A DNA stretch of 64,000 nucleotides from Acidobacteriaceae bacterium (GCA_903642225.1 CAHJWI010000007.1:47458-111457), one strand, 5' to 3'. Counted from the first letter of the stretch, positions 37,577 to 47,049 are shown. Program-made: numbers and translations. The notes: a model not told the origin generated them from the letters alone.

Positions 37577-38914
37577 TCAGGCTGTAAACGTCTGCCACAA
37601 CAACACCGCATTCAGCCCAACGATCAGCGCCGTCACCGCCCACCCGGCAACCGCCGTCACGCGCACGTTCCGGAACACCCCCATGACCTGCTCCCGCCCC
37701 GTCAACAGCAGCAGCGGCACCAGCGCAAACGGAATGCCAAAGCTCAACACAGCCTGTGAAAGCAGCAGGATCTTGACCGGTGACAGGCCCATCGCTATCA
37801 CCACCACCGCAGGCACCACCGTAATCAGGCGTCGCAGATAGATCGGAAATTTGATCTCGAGAAATCCCTCGATCACCACCTGCCCTGCAAGCACACCCAC
37901 CGTTGACGACGACAAGCCGCTGCACAGCAGCGCCACCGCAAACGCCAGTTGCGCAAACCGCCCCAGCAGCGGCCCCAGTGTCGCGTGCGCGTCCTCCAGG
38001 ATCGTGTCCGGGTTCAGCGCCGGATTGTGCAGAAACGCCGCGGCTGCCATTACGATCATGGCGCTGTTAATAAACCACGCCCCGTTCATCGCCACCACAA
38101 TGTCAATCAGCTCAAATCGCAGATAGCGCCGCTTGAAACCGGCCAGTCGTACCGCCTCGCCATCCGCATCGTGCAACTCGCTCACACCGCGCTGCACAAA
38201 GGTCTGCATTCTCGGCTGCATAAGCGCGCTGTGCAGGTAAATCACGTGCGGCATTACCGTTGCACCCAGCATGGTCACTGCCAGGTACAGCGTGTTGCGG
38301 TGCAGGCTCGGCACCAGCGTGTCATGCACCACGTCCGGCCACGAGGGGTGCACCAGAAACACCTCGGCCGCGTAGCAGAGTCCGATCACTGTCACAAACC
38401 CAATGATCACGCCTTCGAAATGGCGGAACCCTCGCTGGTTGAGCGCCAGCAGTGCGAACACGAACACCGTCGTCAGCAGCGAAGCCAGCAGCAGCACCGT
38501 TGTCCGGCTTAGTCCGTGCGCCAGCAGCGGCGGCCCAAACAAGAGGTATGCGCCCAGTGCCGCCCCCAGAAACTCCGCAAGGTCCGTTGCAATCGCGCTG
38601 ATCTCCGCCGCGACCCAAAGCAGGAGCACCACTGGCCGCGAAAAATGGTCGCGGCAGTTCTGCGGAAGGCTGCGTCCCGTTGCAATGCCAAGCTTGGCGC
38701 TCAGGTATTGCACCAGCATCGCCATCATGTTCGACCACAGCAGCACCCAAAGCAGCGTGTAGCCGAACTGTGCGCCACCGACGATGTTCGCACCGAAGTT
38801 GCCCGGGTCGATATACGCAATCGACGCCACAAACGCCGGACCGAAATAGGTCCAGAGTTCGCGCCAGTTCTTCTTCGGCGTGGCAGCCGGCTCAGCTGTA
38901 ATGGCGGGTGGCAC
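37577..38914 (-). CDS. mntH: Nramp-type divalent metal transporter
   Basis: A protein of about 445 residues with eleven predicted membrane helices. TM1 carries YIDPGNFGANI (the metal-binding DPGN) and TM6 carries ATVMPHVIYLHS (MPH, the second half of the metal site, with Met as the soft ligand that selects Mn/Fe). The family takes up Mn2+ or Fe2+ with protons. The frame is open to 38974 but the sequence before PPAITAEPAATP looks untranslated; I use the GTG at 38914, with a TATACT about 15 bases upstream, so translation may be nearly leaderless. The start remains uncertain. It is divergent from purD. Confidence 0.9.
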   Translation of the reverse strand: MPPAITAEPAATPKKNWRELWTYFGPAFVASIAYIDPGNFGANIVGGAQFGYTLLWVLLWSNMMAMLVQYLSAKLGIATGRSLPQNCRDHFSRPVVLLLWVAAEISAIATDLAEFLGAALGAYLLFGPPLLAHGLSRTTVLLLASLLTTVFVFALLALNQRGFRHFEGVIIGFVTVIGLCYAAEVFLVHPSWPDVVHDTLVPSLHRNTLYLAVTMLGATVMPHVIYLHSALMQPRMQTFVQRGVSELHDADGEAVRLAGFKRRYLRFELIDIVVAMNGAWFINSAMIVMAAAAFLHNPALNPDTILEDAHATLGPLLGRFAQLAFAVALLCSGLSSSTVGVLAGQVVIEGFLEIKFPIYLRRLITVVPAVVVIAMGLSPVKILLLSQAVLSFGIPFALVPLLLLTGREQVMGVFRNVRVTAVAGWAVTALIVGLNAVLLWQTFTA

Positions 38915-39012
38915 CTGTGAGAAAGTATATGGACAGCGTGACAATTCCACCCCTCCGCACAGCCGGATATCCACCCAGGCAACCCGTATCTCCCCACAGG
39001 TGAACCAATAGA

Positions 39013-40290
39013 ATGAGGATTTTAGTCATCGGGGGTGGGGGGAGGGAGCACGCCCTCTGCTGGTCCCTGCGCCGCTCACCGCGCGTCACCGATCTCCTCT
39101 GCGCACCCGGCAACGCAGGCATTGCATCCCTCGCCAGCTGCCTTCCCGTCGACCAGACCAGCGTTCCGGACATGCTCCGCGTTACCGCCGAAACCTCTCC
39201 TGACCTCGTTGTCATCGGCCCTGAAGTTCCCCTCGCCGCAGGCATCGTCGACGCCCTGCAAGCTCAAGGCACTCGCGTTTTCGGTCCCACAGAGGCCGCC
39301 GCCCAGCTTGAGAGCTCCAAGGCCTTCAGCAAGGCCTTCATGCAGCGCAACGGCATCGCCACCGCCCGCTACGAGCTCTGCTCCACCATGGCTCAGGTGC
39401 AGGCCGCACTCCCACGCTTCACCGCTCCCGTAGTCGTCAAGGCAGACGGACTCGCCGCCGGCAAGGGTGTCATCATCGCCTCCACCCTCGCCGAAGCCGA
39501 AGCCGCAGCACACGACCTGCTCCAGCTCGGCGGCACCCCCGACAGCACCATCGTTCTCGAGGAGTTCCTCGACGGCGAAGAGCTCTCCTTCTTCGCCCTC
39601 TGTGACGGCACCACCGCCGTCTCCATCGCCGCTGCCCAGGACCATAAACGCCTGCTCGACAACGACCAGGGTCCAAACACGGGCGGCATGGGTGCCTACT
39701 CCACAGACGACCTGCTCCCCGATGCCCTCCGCGACCAACTGCTCCGCGACGTCGCTCAGCGCACCGTGGACGGCATGCGCGCCGAAGGCACACCATTCCA
39801 CGGCATCCTCTTCTGCGGCATCATGCTCGTGCCAGGTCGCGGACCCATGGCCCCGGACCCAATGGTCCTCGAGTTCAACACCCGCTGGGGCGACCCCGAA
39901 ACCGAAGCCATCGTGCTCCGCCTGAAAACAGACATGCTCGATCTGATCGACGCCTCCATTGACGGCACCGCAGCGCAACTGCACATCAAGCTCCGTCCAG
40001 ACGCAGCCGCATGCGTCATCGCAGCCAGCGCCGGCTACCCCAACGCTCCTCGCAAGGGCGACATCATCCGTGGCCTGGACGCTCCGCCGCCACCCGGTAC
40101 AGTCGTCTTTCAGGCCGGCACCTCGCAGGCGGGCAACGACATCGTCACAGCAGGCGGCCGCGTGCTCGCCATCGGCGCAGCAGCACCAAACCTGCCTGAA
40201 GCGCTGGACCTCTGCTACGCCACTCTCCGGAGCATCCGCTTCGACGGGATGCAGTACCGCAACGACATCGGAGCGCGCGCACTCCGCTAA
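39013..40290 (+). CDS. purD: Phosphoribosylamine-glycine ligase
   Basis: A 425-residue ATP-grasp enzyme making glycinamide ribonucleotide. N-terminal MRILVIGGGGREHALCW with the GGGGREHA loop, then GPEVPLAAGI, the ATP-binding KADGLAAGKGV, the hinge LEEFLDGEELSF, DHKRLLDNDQGPNTGGMGAY (substrate and metal) and the acidic EFNTRWGDPETE. AGGTGA lies nine bases before the ATG. Full length for the family. Confidence 0.97.
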   Translation: MRILVIGGGGREHALCWSLRRSPRVTDLLCAPGNAGIASLASCLPVDQTSVPDMLRVTAETSPDLVVIGPEVPLAAGIVDALQAQGTRVFGPTEAAAQLESSKAFSKAFMQRNGIATARYELCSTMAQVQAALPRFTAPVVVKADGLAAGKGVIIASTLAEAEAAAHDLLQLGGTPDSTIVLEEFLDGEELSFFALCDGTTAVSIAAAQDHKRLLDNDQGPNTGGMGAYSTDDLLPDALRDQLLRDVAQRTVDGMRAEGTPFHGILFCGIMLVPGRGPMAPDPMVLEFNTRWGDPETEAIVLRLKTDMLDLIDASIDGTAAQLHIKLRPDAAACVIAASAGYPNAPRKGDIIRGLDAPPPPGTVVFQAGTSQAGNDIVTAGGRVLAIGAAAPNLPEALDLCYATLRSIRFDGMQYRNDIGARALR

Positions 40291-40315
40291 CATAGCCAGC
40301 AGAGAGGCTGCCCAC

Positions 40316-40519
40316 GTGGCACTGCTTCACCTGATCCTGTGGCTCATTCACGCAGTTGTCGCGGCACTCGCGTCCGCGCTGGTTGACGTGTTCACACACG
40401 TTCTGGGCTGGTTGACTGTGCTGATCCTCATCGCAGCTATCGCTGCAGGCGTCGCTACCGCCTTCGGCATTGGTGGCGTTGGACTCGCGCGGCAACGTCG
40501 CAAACGCAACCGGTCGTAA
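40316..40519 (+). CDS. Small two-helix membrane protein
   Basis: A GTG at 40316 with AGAGAGG nine bases upstream starts a 67-residue protein. It has an amphipathic first helix (LLHLILWLIHAVVAALASAL) and a membrane helix (WLTVLILIAAIAAGVATAFG), then ends in RQRRKRNRS, a positively charged cytoplasmic tail. It follows purD by 25 bases, so it is probably co-transcribed. Function unknown. Confidence 0.65.
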   Translation: MALLHLILWLIHAVVAALASALVDVFTHVLGWLTVLILIAAIAAGVATAFGIGGVGLARQRRKRNRS

Positions 40520-40553
40520 CAGCATAGACTTCGCTTGGCAAAGCTCTGGTAGG

Positions 40554-42578
40554 CTACTGCGCTCCCTTGGAGTTGTTCGAACGGTCATCATCCGGCAGTC
40601 TGTGATCCGGATCCACAACGACGCTCCTCAGTACAGCCGTGCCCTCTCGGTGCCACACGTACGTTCCCTTTGTCAGCCACGCCTCCACCGGAACCTTGAA
40701 GCGCGTCTTCGACCCGTCCACGAAGGTGACCTCCACCGGCGTGGGCAGCACAAGTTGGCCATGGTTGCTCAGCGTAAAGCTCTCGCCGCTGACTGCATCC
40801 ACTCCCACGTCATAGCGCCAGTTGTTCAGGTACCAGCCACGCCAGAACCAGCCCAGGTCTTCACCCGACTCGCCCTCCATCTCGCGGAAGAAATCTGACG
40901 GTGAAGGATGCTTGTATGCCCAGTCGTGGATGTACTTGCGGAAGGCACGGTCGAAGCGTTCCGGCCCGAGGATCTGCTCGCGCAGCAGTACCATCCCGTA
41001 CGCACCCTTGAAGTAGCTCACCGGGTGCCCAAGCTGGCCCGTGTAGTCGTCCGCCGCCACCATCAGCGTTGGCGCATCTGGATTGTCCAGCACCTTTAAG
41101 ATCATGTCCGGCGGTTCACCACCCGCGGAGTATTCGCCGTCGCGCTTCGGACCGTACTTGCCACCCGCGTACAGATCCGACTCTTCGATATCGATGAAAG
41201 TATTGAACCCCTCATCCATAAAGGCGTGCCGCCGCTCGTTCGAGCCCACGATCATCGGGAACCAATCATGGCCAATCTCGTGCGCCGTCACCCAGAACAG
41301 AAAGCTGCCCTTGTCCTCGATGCCATCGAAAACGACGCCGGGGTACTCCATCCCCGTGCTGAAGCCGGCCACCGAAATCGCCGCCGGCCATTCATACGGG
41401 TACCAGTGCTTGCTGAAGTTCTCCACCGTGTTCTTCACGTACTCGGTCGACTTATCCCACGCGTCTGGACCGACACTCTCCGGTGGATAGACGCTTTCGG
41501 CAAGTGACGTCTTGCCATCTGGCAGGTTCATGCGCGCAGCATCCCACACAAATGCCGGTGAAGCAGACCACACCACGTCACGCGTGTGATCCATCCGAAA
41601 GTGCCAGGTCAACGTTCCGTCCTGCTTTGGCCTGGACGCCGGATCGTTAACCTCCTCAGGCTTGCGAATGTACACCGTCGCATCGCTCTTCGCTGCCTGC
41701 GCCAGCCGATCGATCTGCAGCTTGGTCAGCACATCCTTCGCATTCACCAGTTCACCCGAGCCCGCCACAATCATCTTCGACGGCACCGTCACGTAGTACT
41801 CAAAATGCCCGTACTCCAGGTAGAACTCGCTGCCGAGATAGGGCAGAGTGTCCCACCCGCGCAGGTCGTCGTACACACACATGCGCGGGTACCATTGCGC
41901 AATGTCGTAGATCTCACCTTGCTTGCTCATGCCGTAGCTAGTGCGGCCGCCCCACACGCCCGGAATGGTGTAGTGATACTGGATGTGAACCTTGAGCTGG
42001 CTCTTGGTTGCGAGCGGCGTCACCAGCTGAATCTGCATGCGCGTGTCTTCGACAAGCGTCTTCGGCGTCGTCGTTCCGTGTGGCGTTTCGACACTCACGC
42101 TGTCAAAGACAAAGCCCTCGGTGCTGTACGCAAAGGTGTCGTCCTCCGTCGCAGGTTTGCGTCGGCGCTGGGCTCCTCCACTCGCCAGGCGTGCACGGCT
42201 GTCTTTGCGATAGATGTTCTGGTCCAGCTGCACCCAAAGGCTGGTAAGCGTGTCGGGACTGTTGTTGGTGTAGGTGATTGTTTCCGTCGTAGTGAGCGTC
42301 TTCGCCGTGGTGTCCAGCGAGGTGTGCAGCTCGTAATCGGCCTGATTCTGCCAGTACATGGGACCCGGAGCACCATTGCTGGATCGGTAAACATTGACCG
42401 GATCAGGCAGGCTAAGCGGCGCGAACGTGATGCGTGGATCGTACCCGCCAGATGCTGTTGCCGCGGACTTTGACTGTGTCTGAGCGTCGGCAGCACCGCA
42501 AACGAGACCCAGCAAAATCACGCAACGAGCCGCACGAAACAACGACGGCAGTGACAAAAAGGACGAGGAGATGCGCAT
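40554..42578 (-). CDS. Secreted M1 family metallopeptidase
   Basis: A 674-residue zinc aminopeptidase-like protein. Start ATG at 42578 with AAGGAG about ten bases upstream and a signal peptide (MRISSSFLSLPSLFRAARCV...GAADA). The exopeptidase motif is GMEYPG, and the zinc site is HEIGH (433-437) with Glu456 18 residues further in MDEGFN, giving HExxH-x18-E. The chain lacks the large C-terminal helical domain of classical aminopeptidase N, as in other acidobacterial and Bacteroidetes M1 proteins. Periplasmic or secreted; physiological substrate unknown. Convergent with the purD unit. Confidence 0.9.
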   Translation of the reverse strand: MRISSSFLSLPSLFRAARCVILLGLVCGAADAQTQSKSAATASGGYDPRITFAPLSLPDPVNVYRSSNGAPGPMYWQNQADYELHTSLDTTAKTLTTTETITYTNNSPDTLTSLWVQLDQNIYRKDSRARLASGGAQRRRKPATEDDTFAYSTEGFVFDSVSVETPHGTTTPKTLVEDTRMQIQLVTPLATKSQLKVHIQYHYTIPGVWGGRTSYGMSKQGEIYDIAQWYPRMCVYDDLRGWDTLPYLGSEFYLEYGHFEYYVTVPSKMIVAGSGELVNAKDVLTKLQIDRLAQAAKSDATVYIRKPEEVNDPASRPKQDGTLTWHFRMDHTRDVVWSASPAFVWDAARMNLPDGKTSLAESVYPPESVGPDAWDKSTEYVKNTVENFSKHWYPYEWPAAISVAGFSTGMEYPGVVFDGIEDKGSFLFWVTAHEIGHDWFPMIVGSNERRHAFMDEGFNTFIDIEESDLYAGGKYGPKRDGEYSAGGEPPDMILKVLDNPDAPTLMVAADDYTGQLGHPVSYFKGAYGMVLLREQILGPERFDRAFRKYIHDWAYKHPSPSDFFREMEGESGEDLGWFWRGWYLNNWRYDVGVDAVSGESFTLSNHGQLVLPTPVEVTFVDGSKTRFKVPVEAWLTKGTYVWHREGTAVLRSVVVDPDHRLPDDDRSNNSKGAQ

Positions 42579-42666
42579 CCTGCGGGTGCTCCTTGGGAGA
42601 GAGTGACTATAGCTTAGGGAATGTCTACGCTGAGTATAAAGCCGTTGTTGCCGGCGGCGCGCCTGC

Positions 42667-43401
42667 TTATCGGGGATGCAGAAGTAACATATTTGCCACG
42701 TAGATGATGGCGCAGCCGAGCACCACACATGGCAGCAAGTGCTTTCGCGGCGTGCTGCCGCGACGCAGTTCCGGCAGGAAATCGCCTGTGGCCATCTGCA
42801 AAAAGAAACCCGCCGCAAGAGCCAGCAACCATACTGAACTGCGCGCAGAGAACGCGAGAAACGCCGTAAGCAGCCCACCTGCAAACGGCGCCAGCGCATC
42901 GGCAAACAGGAACAGATAATCCGTGCGTGTTGGCCTTTCTCCATCCGTTGAAAGGATGACCGTGTTCAGACCGTCGCCCAGATCATGCGCGGCAATTCCC
43001 ACTGCGACCGCATAGCCCGCCCCATGGGATGCGGAGTATGCCACGCCGATCGCCATGCCATCTCGGAAGCTATGAAAGATCAGCATCAATGCACCGGTGC
43101 GGCGTGCGATGCGGCGTCCCTGGCGTGCATTCTGCAGGCGCTCTCCCCACGCGTCCAGGCCACTCTCAACCCCGTGAAACAGCAGGAACGACAGCAGCGA
43201 CAGGCCAAGCACCTGCACTGCGCTGAAGCCGCTGCCGCTGCCCATTTCCAGGGCCTCCGGCAGCAGGTCCAGAAAGGCCGCGCCAAGCAGCAGGCCCGCA
43301 CCAACCGCCATCAGCAGTGGCAGCCATCGACGCAGACGCAGCGCCAGCAGGCCACCAAGCAGGGTAGACAGAACAGGCACAGTAAAGAGCAGGAACGGCA
43401 C
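42667..43401 (-). CDS. ZIP family metal transporter
   Basis: A 244-residue protein with eight predicted helices. The metal-binding helices 4 and 5 carry HSFRDGMAIGVAY and AAHDLGDGLNTV. In classical ZIPs these are HNxPEG and HExPxE, so His and acidic ligands remain but the prolines are missing. Between helices 3 and 4 lies a short charged loop. It may move Zn, Mn or Fe. The gene starts divergently from a Fur-family regulator, consistent with metal-dependent control. Confidence 0.85.
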   Translation of the reverse strand: MPFLLFTVPVLSTLLGGLLALRLRRWLPLLMAVGAGLLLGAAFLDLLPEALEMGSGSGFSAVQVLGLSLLSFLLFHGVESGLDAWGERLQNARQGRRIARRTGALMLIFHSFRDGMAIGVAYSASHGAGYAVAVGIAAHDLGDGLNTVILSTDGERPTRTDYLFLFADALAPFAGGLLTAFLAFSARSSVWLLALAAGFFLQMATGDFLPELRRGSTPRKHLLPCVVLGCAIIYVANMLLLHPR

Positions 43402-43429
43402 AGCAAAACCATGTTATCGCAGTCGAGAA

Positions 43430-43439
43430 CGCAATTGCG
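43430..43439. promoter_or_regulatory. Palindrome in the ZIP/fur divergent region
   Basis: CGCAATTGCG is a perfect 10-bp palindrome within AACGCAATTGCGATT, 29 bases before the ZIP start and about 100 bases before fur. It could be an operator for the adjacent Fur-family protein, though it does not match the E. coli Fur, Zur or PerR boxes. Confidence 0.3.
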
Positions 43440-43535
43440 ATTAAGCGTTAGGATGGAATGAAGAATAGGACACCGTGCACGCACCCTTCGAGTGATCCAC
43501 CGGGCGCGGTACCATGCTGGTGAGAGGAACAGGAG

Positions 43536-43925
43536 ATGCCCGCAGAGATTCGCAACACACGGCAAAAGGCGGCGATTCGCTCCGCATTCACCACTGCCGA
43601 CCGCCCCCTCTCCCCAGAGGAGGTGCTGGGATACGCTCAGCGGGAAGTGCCGCAGGTAAGCATCGCGACCGTCTACCGCAACATTGGCACGCTGGTGGAT
43701 GAGGGCTGGTTGGTGCGCGTGGACATACCCGGGGAGCCGGCGCGGTACGAGGTTGCCGGTAAAAAGCATCATCACCACTTTCGCTGCAACGACTGTGGCA
43801 AGGTGTTTGAGCTGGAAGGTTGCCAGATGCTACCCAGGCCAAAACTGCCGCGGGGCTTCCGCACCACGGGTCACGAGTTCTTCCTCTTCGGCACGTGCGC
43901 CGCATGCGTAAGCTTCACACTATGA
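43536..43925 (+). CDS. Fur family metal-responsive repressor
   Basis: A 129-residue winged-helix protein. N-terminal domain with TRQKAAIRSAFTTADRPLSP, SIATVYRNIGTLVDEGW; C-terminal metal domain with KKHHHHFRC and two CxxC pairs (Cys84-x2-Cys87 and Cys121-x2-Cys124) for structural zinc. The wording (RY, HHHHFRC) fits Fur, Zur or PerR; which metal is sensed is not clear. Its stop overlaps the ATG of the phosphoesterase gene as ATGA, so the two are coupled. It is divergent from a ZIP transporter. Confidence 0.92.
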   Translation: MPAEIRNTRQKAAIRSAFTTADRPLSPEEVLGYAQREVPQVSIATVYRNIGTLVDEGWLVRVDIPGEPARYEVAGKKHHHHFRCNDCGKVFELEGCQMLPRPKLPRGFRTTGHEFFLFGTCAACVSFTL

Positions 43926-46024
43926 AGCCGTTTTCAGCATGCTTGCCCCTTCTCTGCGGACTCCTTGGTAGCGTTGCGGCAAACACGCAGACAGCCCCCG
44001 CAGGACCGGTCGTACAGGTCGTCCCGCGCTCAAATGCGATCTCCGCAAAGTACGCTGCACGTGTGCGGCAACTGCCACTCTCAGACGAGAAAAAGTTGGC
44101 TCTGGTCCGCGCAAAAATCAAGTATGTCTTTGTGCTATTCCAGGAGAATCGCTCCTTCGACTTCTACTTCGGCACCTATCCCGGTGCGTATGGCTTGTAC
44201 TCCCAGCCAGCCTCTGCAACCGCCGGGCTTACTCAGCCCATCGTCAACGTGGACGGAACCACTGGTACGGTATCCGCGTTCCGCATCCCGTCATCCGTGA
44301 CCGACGTTCACGGCAAAAATGTGCCGCTCTACCCCACCGATACCGCGTCCGTAAATCATGCCCACCTGCCGATGGTTCAAAAGCTGGACTTTGACGCAGC
44401 CATGGTCGCGCGCAACGACCGGTACGCACTTACCGAAGAGGGCGTCACCATCACGGATGGCAAGCCGTCCAAGCGGCCCACACTGGAGCGCAAGCAGTTT
44501 GGCGAACTTGTGATGGGCCATCTTGATTGCGATGCTGCGCCCTTCCTGTGGCGCTACGCCGACCGTTTTGCCCTCTTCGATCACTTCTTCGACACGGTTA
44601 TCGGCCCGTCGGGACCCAACGCAATCGCCATGATCGCGGGCCAGAGCGGCGAGACCCAGTGGATGCTGCATCCTGATCTTGCCAACGGCAGCGCTCCCAC
44701 ACCCACCGGCGCGGCGCCCTTGCAATCTCCGGCGGGTGTACCGCGGTCTGCGAGCAAGGCGGCCCACGCCGGCGGCAGCGCCCCGGCTACTGGCCCCGGC
44801 GTTACTCCCGCGGTCAACGCACCGGCAAACGCTTTGCCGCTAGTCGCCAATGCTGTGCCTTATTACGATCTGCCGCTCGACGCCGCCGGCAATCCCGTCG
44901 CGCCGCGCGTAAACCCGGTCAGCACCCACGCACCCAATCTCACCTTCGCCACACTTCCCCTCTCCTTTATGGGTGACGCAATCGAGAAGACGATCGCGTC
45001 AGACTTTGACCCCGTGTTCGATCTGGGCGACGTCAAGGAAGACATCGCAAAGATCGCAAGCCACGGTGTGGGTGCCGTGCCGTGGGGCTGGTACCAGCAG
45101 GGCTACGGCCATGAGCCCACAGATCCAGCCGGCATTGCAACGCACAAGGAATACGTGCTCCATCACAACGCGCCACAGTACTTCGGCTATGTTGCAAACA
45201 ATCCCCAGGCCAGCGCGCACATGCATGGGCTTGGGCAATTCTTTGAGGATGTGGAAGCCAGGCGGCTCCCGGCGGGTGGCGTGTTTTACGTGCGGGGCGG
45301 GTACGGCAACATCTTCGGCATAGCTCCGGCCGACCCGAACCCACGCCTGGCAACCGTGTACAACGGCGACGATGACCACCCCGGGTACGCAGACAGCGGC
45401 GTAAGTGAGGTGCTGCTGGCCAAAGAGATCAACGCCATCGCGCAGAGCCCTTACTGGAAGGATTCGGTCATCATGATCGCGTACGACGAAAGCGATGGCC
45501 TGTACGATAACGCGCAGCCGCGGATACGCTCAAAGGATGCGGGTGGCATGGCGCTGGACCAGGGGCCTCGCATACCGTTCCTGCTGATCTCGCCGTACGG
45601 TGAGGCCCACGTGGTGAGCCATGAACTGACGGAACACAGCTCCATCATCAAGTTTGTCGACCGGCTGTTCAGCCTCGTTCCGCTCGCGGACTTGCCGGAT
45701 GAGGAGCGGGGACGTGCGCTGGGTAAGCAGCGATTGAACCAGAACGACCTTGGGCCGGCCGACGACAAGGTTGCAGGCGTGGGCGACCTGCTGAGCGGCT
45801 TCAGCAACGCACGGCTACTAGGCAAGCTGCCACTGCTGCCGTCGAGCTATGCTGAAATCACCGATGCTGAAAGAACGCAGACCAGGCGCGAGGACGGCGT
45901 GGGCTGCAAGTCCCTTGGCATTACGCCGACAGATGCGGGACGGTCGAATACCGTACCGGACGACTTCAATCCCCGGCCCGACACAACGCCGGGTCTGCCG
46001 CGGTCCGGAACATGGACGCCCTGA
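43922..46024 (+). CDS. Secreted phosphoesterase (PF04185, phospholipase C/acid phosphatase type)
   Basis: A 700-residue protein with signal peptide (MKPFSACLPLLCGLLGSVAA). The metal motif YVFVLFQENRSFDFYFG is at about residues 67-83. Further family blocks are MGHLDCDAAPFLWRYAD, DTVIGPSGPNAIAMIAGQSG, YDESDGLYD and PRIPFLLISPYG near the C-terminus. A Pro/Ala-rich insertion (about 260-310) is probably a surface loop. The reaction is hydrolysis of a phosphate ester; lipid or sugar phosphate cannot be told. The ATG overlaps the fur stop (ATGA) and has no own Shine-Dalgarno, indicating translational coupling. The downstream gene overlaps its 3' end by 13 bases. Confidence 0.92.
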   Translation: MKPFSACLPLLCGLLGSVAANTQTAPAGPVVQVVPRSNAISAKYAARVRQLPLSDEKKLALVRAKIKYVFVLFQENRSFDFYFGTYPGAYGLYSQPASATAGLTQPIVNVDGTTGTVSAFRIPSSVTDVHGKNVPLYPTDTASVNHAHLPMVQKLDFDAAMVARNDRYALTEEGVTITDGKPSKRPTLERKQFGELVMGHLDCDAAPFLWRYADRFALFDHFFDTVIGPSGPNAIAMIAGQSGETQWMLHPDLANGSAPTPTGAAPLQSPAGVPRSASKAAHAGGSAPATGPGVTPAVNAPANALPLVANAVPYYDLPLDAAGNPVAPRVNPVSTHAPNLTFATLPLSFMGDAIEKTIASDFDPVFDLGDVKEDIAKIASHGVGAVPWGWYQQGYGHEPTDPAGIATHKEYVLHHNAPQYFGYVANNPQASAHMHGLGQFFEDVEARRLPAGGVFYVRGGYGNIFGIAPADPNPRLATVYNGDDDHPGYADSGVSEVLLAKEINAIAQSPYWKDSVIMIAYDESDGLYDNAQPRIRSKDAGGMALDQGPRIPFLLISPYGEAHVVSHELTEHSSIIKFVDRLFSLVPLADLPDEERGRALGKQRLNQNDLGPADDKVAGVGDLLSGFSNARLLGKLPLLPSSYAEITDAERTQTRREDGVGCKSLGITPTDAGRSNTVPDDFNPRPDTTPGLPRSGTWTP

Positions 46025-47049
46025 GCGTCTTGCGGTCGCTGCGCCTGCTTGCTGTGGGTATAGTTGCTGCCCTGTCGATAGGCGGAACTACAGGAGCACA
46101 GGTGCCGGGCACCACACCAACCGTCCAGCAAGGGTCCCTGCGCTGCGGCCTGGATGCCACCGAGGCCGAATACACCACGACAGACGACCACGGCCCACGG
46201 ATCGCCTTTGACACAGTGCTTTGCCGCACAGTAGCCGTCGCTCTTCTGGGCCAGCGGGCCAGGTTTACGGTACGCCGCTTTCCAGACGACCTCGGCGCAG
46301 TGGCGGCCTTGCGCGCCGGTGAGATTGACCTCATACCCACGCTCAGCGCCGACCTGTCGCACAGCACCGATCCGACCATTGCGCTGACAACGCCCGTGCT
46401 GCACGATGCCGTGACCCTGCTAGTGCCATCGTCGACCGCGCTTGCAACCGACCTGGAGGGCAAGAAGATCTGCTTTCTTTCTGAGACGGAAACCGAAGTA
46501 GCACTGCAGGATTGGGGCCGCGCACAGAAGGTCGGGTACGTGCCCTTTCCGTTCCAGGAGGAAGGCGAAATGGAAGCCGCATTCGTCACCGGCAACTGTG
46601 CGGCAATGGCAGGCGACGCAACCCGCCTCGGAGGCGTTCGAGCCTCACTGGGCGTGCATGCTGCAGGGTACAGGGTGCTGCCGGAATCGTTGCGCGATGA
46701 CCCGCTTGCCATGGCAGTCGCTGGAAAAAACACTACCCTGCTTCGGGTCGCACAGTGGACCCTGGAGACGTTGCTGCTGGCGGAACAAAACGGTATAACG
46801 GCAGCAAATGCGTCCAAGTTTCCGCCTGGGCAGAATGCGTCGGCGGACCGGCTACTAGGCAGGACAGGGGAGATAAGCCAGCCACTCGGCCTGCGCGAAA
46901 CCTGGGCCCTGGATGTCATCACCGCCACGGGAAACTACGGCGAGCTGTACGATCACACGTTGGGCACCGGGTGTGCCATGGCAATCCCGCGTGGCGCAAA
47001 CGCGCTGTGCGGTGCAGGTGGTGCCATGTGTCCCTTGCCGCTGAAATGA
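46012..47049 (+). CDS. Periplasmic solute-binding protein, family 3 type
   Basis: A 345-residue protein with signal peptide (SLRLLAVGIVAALSIGGTTG). It has the two-lobe layout of amino-acid binding proteins: a start LRCGLD then AFDTVLCRTVAVALLG, GEIDLIPTLSADLSHSTDP in the ligand site, and KKICFLSETETE opening the second lobe with EAAFVTGNCAAMAGD. The C-terminus has two extra Cys in LCGAGGAMCP. No permease or ATPase is next to it. It overlaps the phosphoesterase gene by 13 bases, so it is read in the fur operon. The ligand is unknown. Confidence 0.85.
   Translation: MDALSVLRSLRLLAVGIVAALSIGGTTGAQVPGTTPTVQQGSLRCGLDATEAEYTTTDDHGPRIAFDTVLCRTVAVALLGQRARFTVRRFPDDLGAVAALRAGEIDLIPTLSADLSHSTDPTIALTTPVLHDAVTLLVPSSTALATDLEGKKICFLSETETEVALQDWGRAQKVGYVPFPFQEEGEMEAAFVTGNCAAMAGDATRLGGVRASLGVHAAGYRVLPESLRDDPLAMAVAGKNTTLLRVAQWTLETLLLAEQNGITAANASKFPPGQNASADRLLGRTGEISQPLGLRETWALDVITATGNYGELYDHTLGTGCAMAIPRGANALCGAGGAMCPLPLK

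Noticed and set aside
38915..39012. Manganese riboswitch or MntR box between mntH and purD
   Set aside because: The gap is too short and has neither the paired-loop sequence of the yybP-ykoY type nor a convincing palindrome.
39076..40293. 405-codon minus-strand frame opposite purD
   Set aside because: Antisense of purD; purD has all family motifs and a ribosome-binding site.
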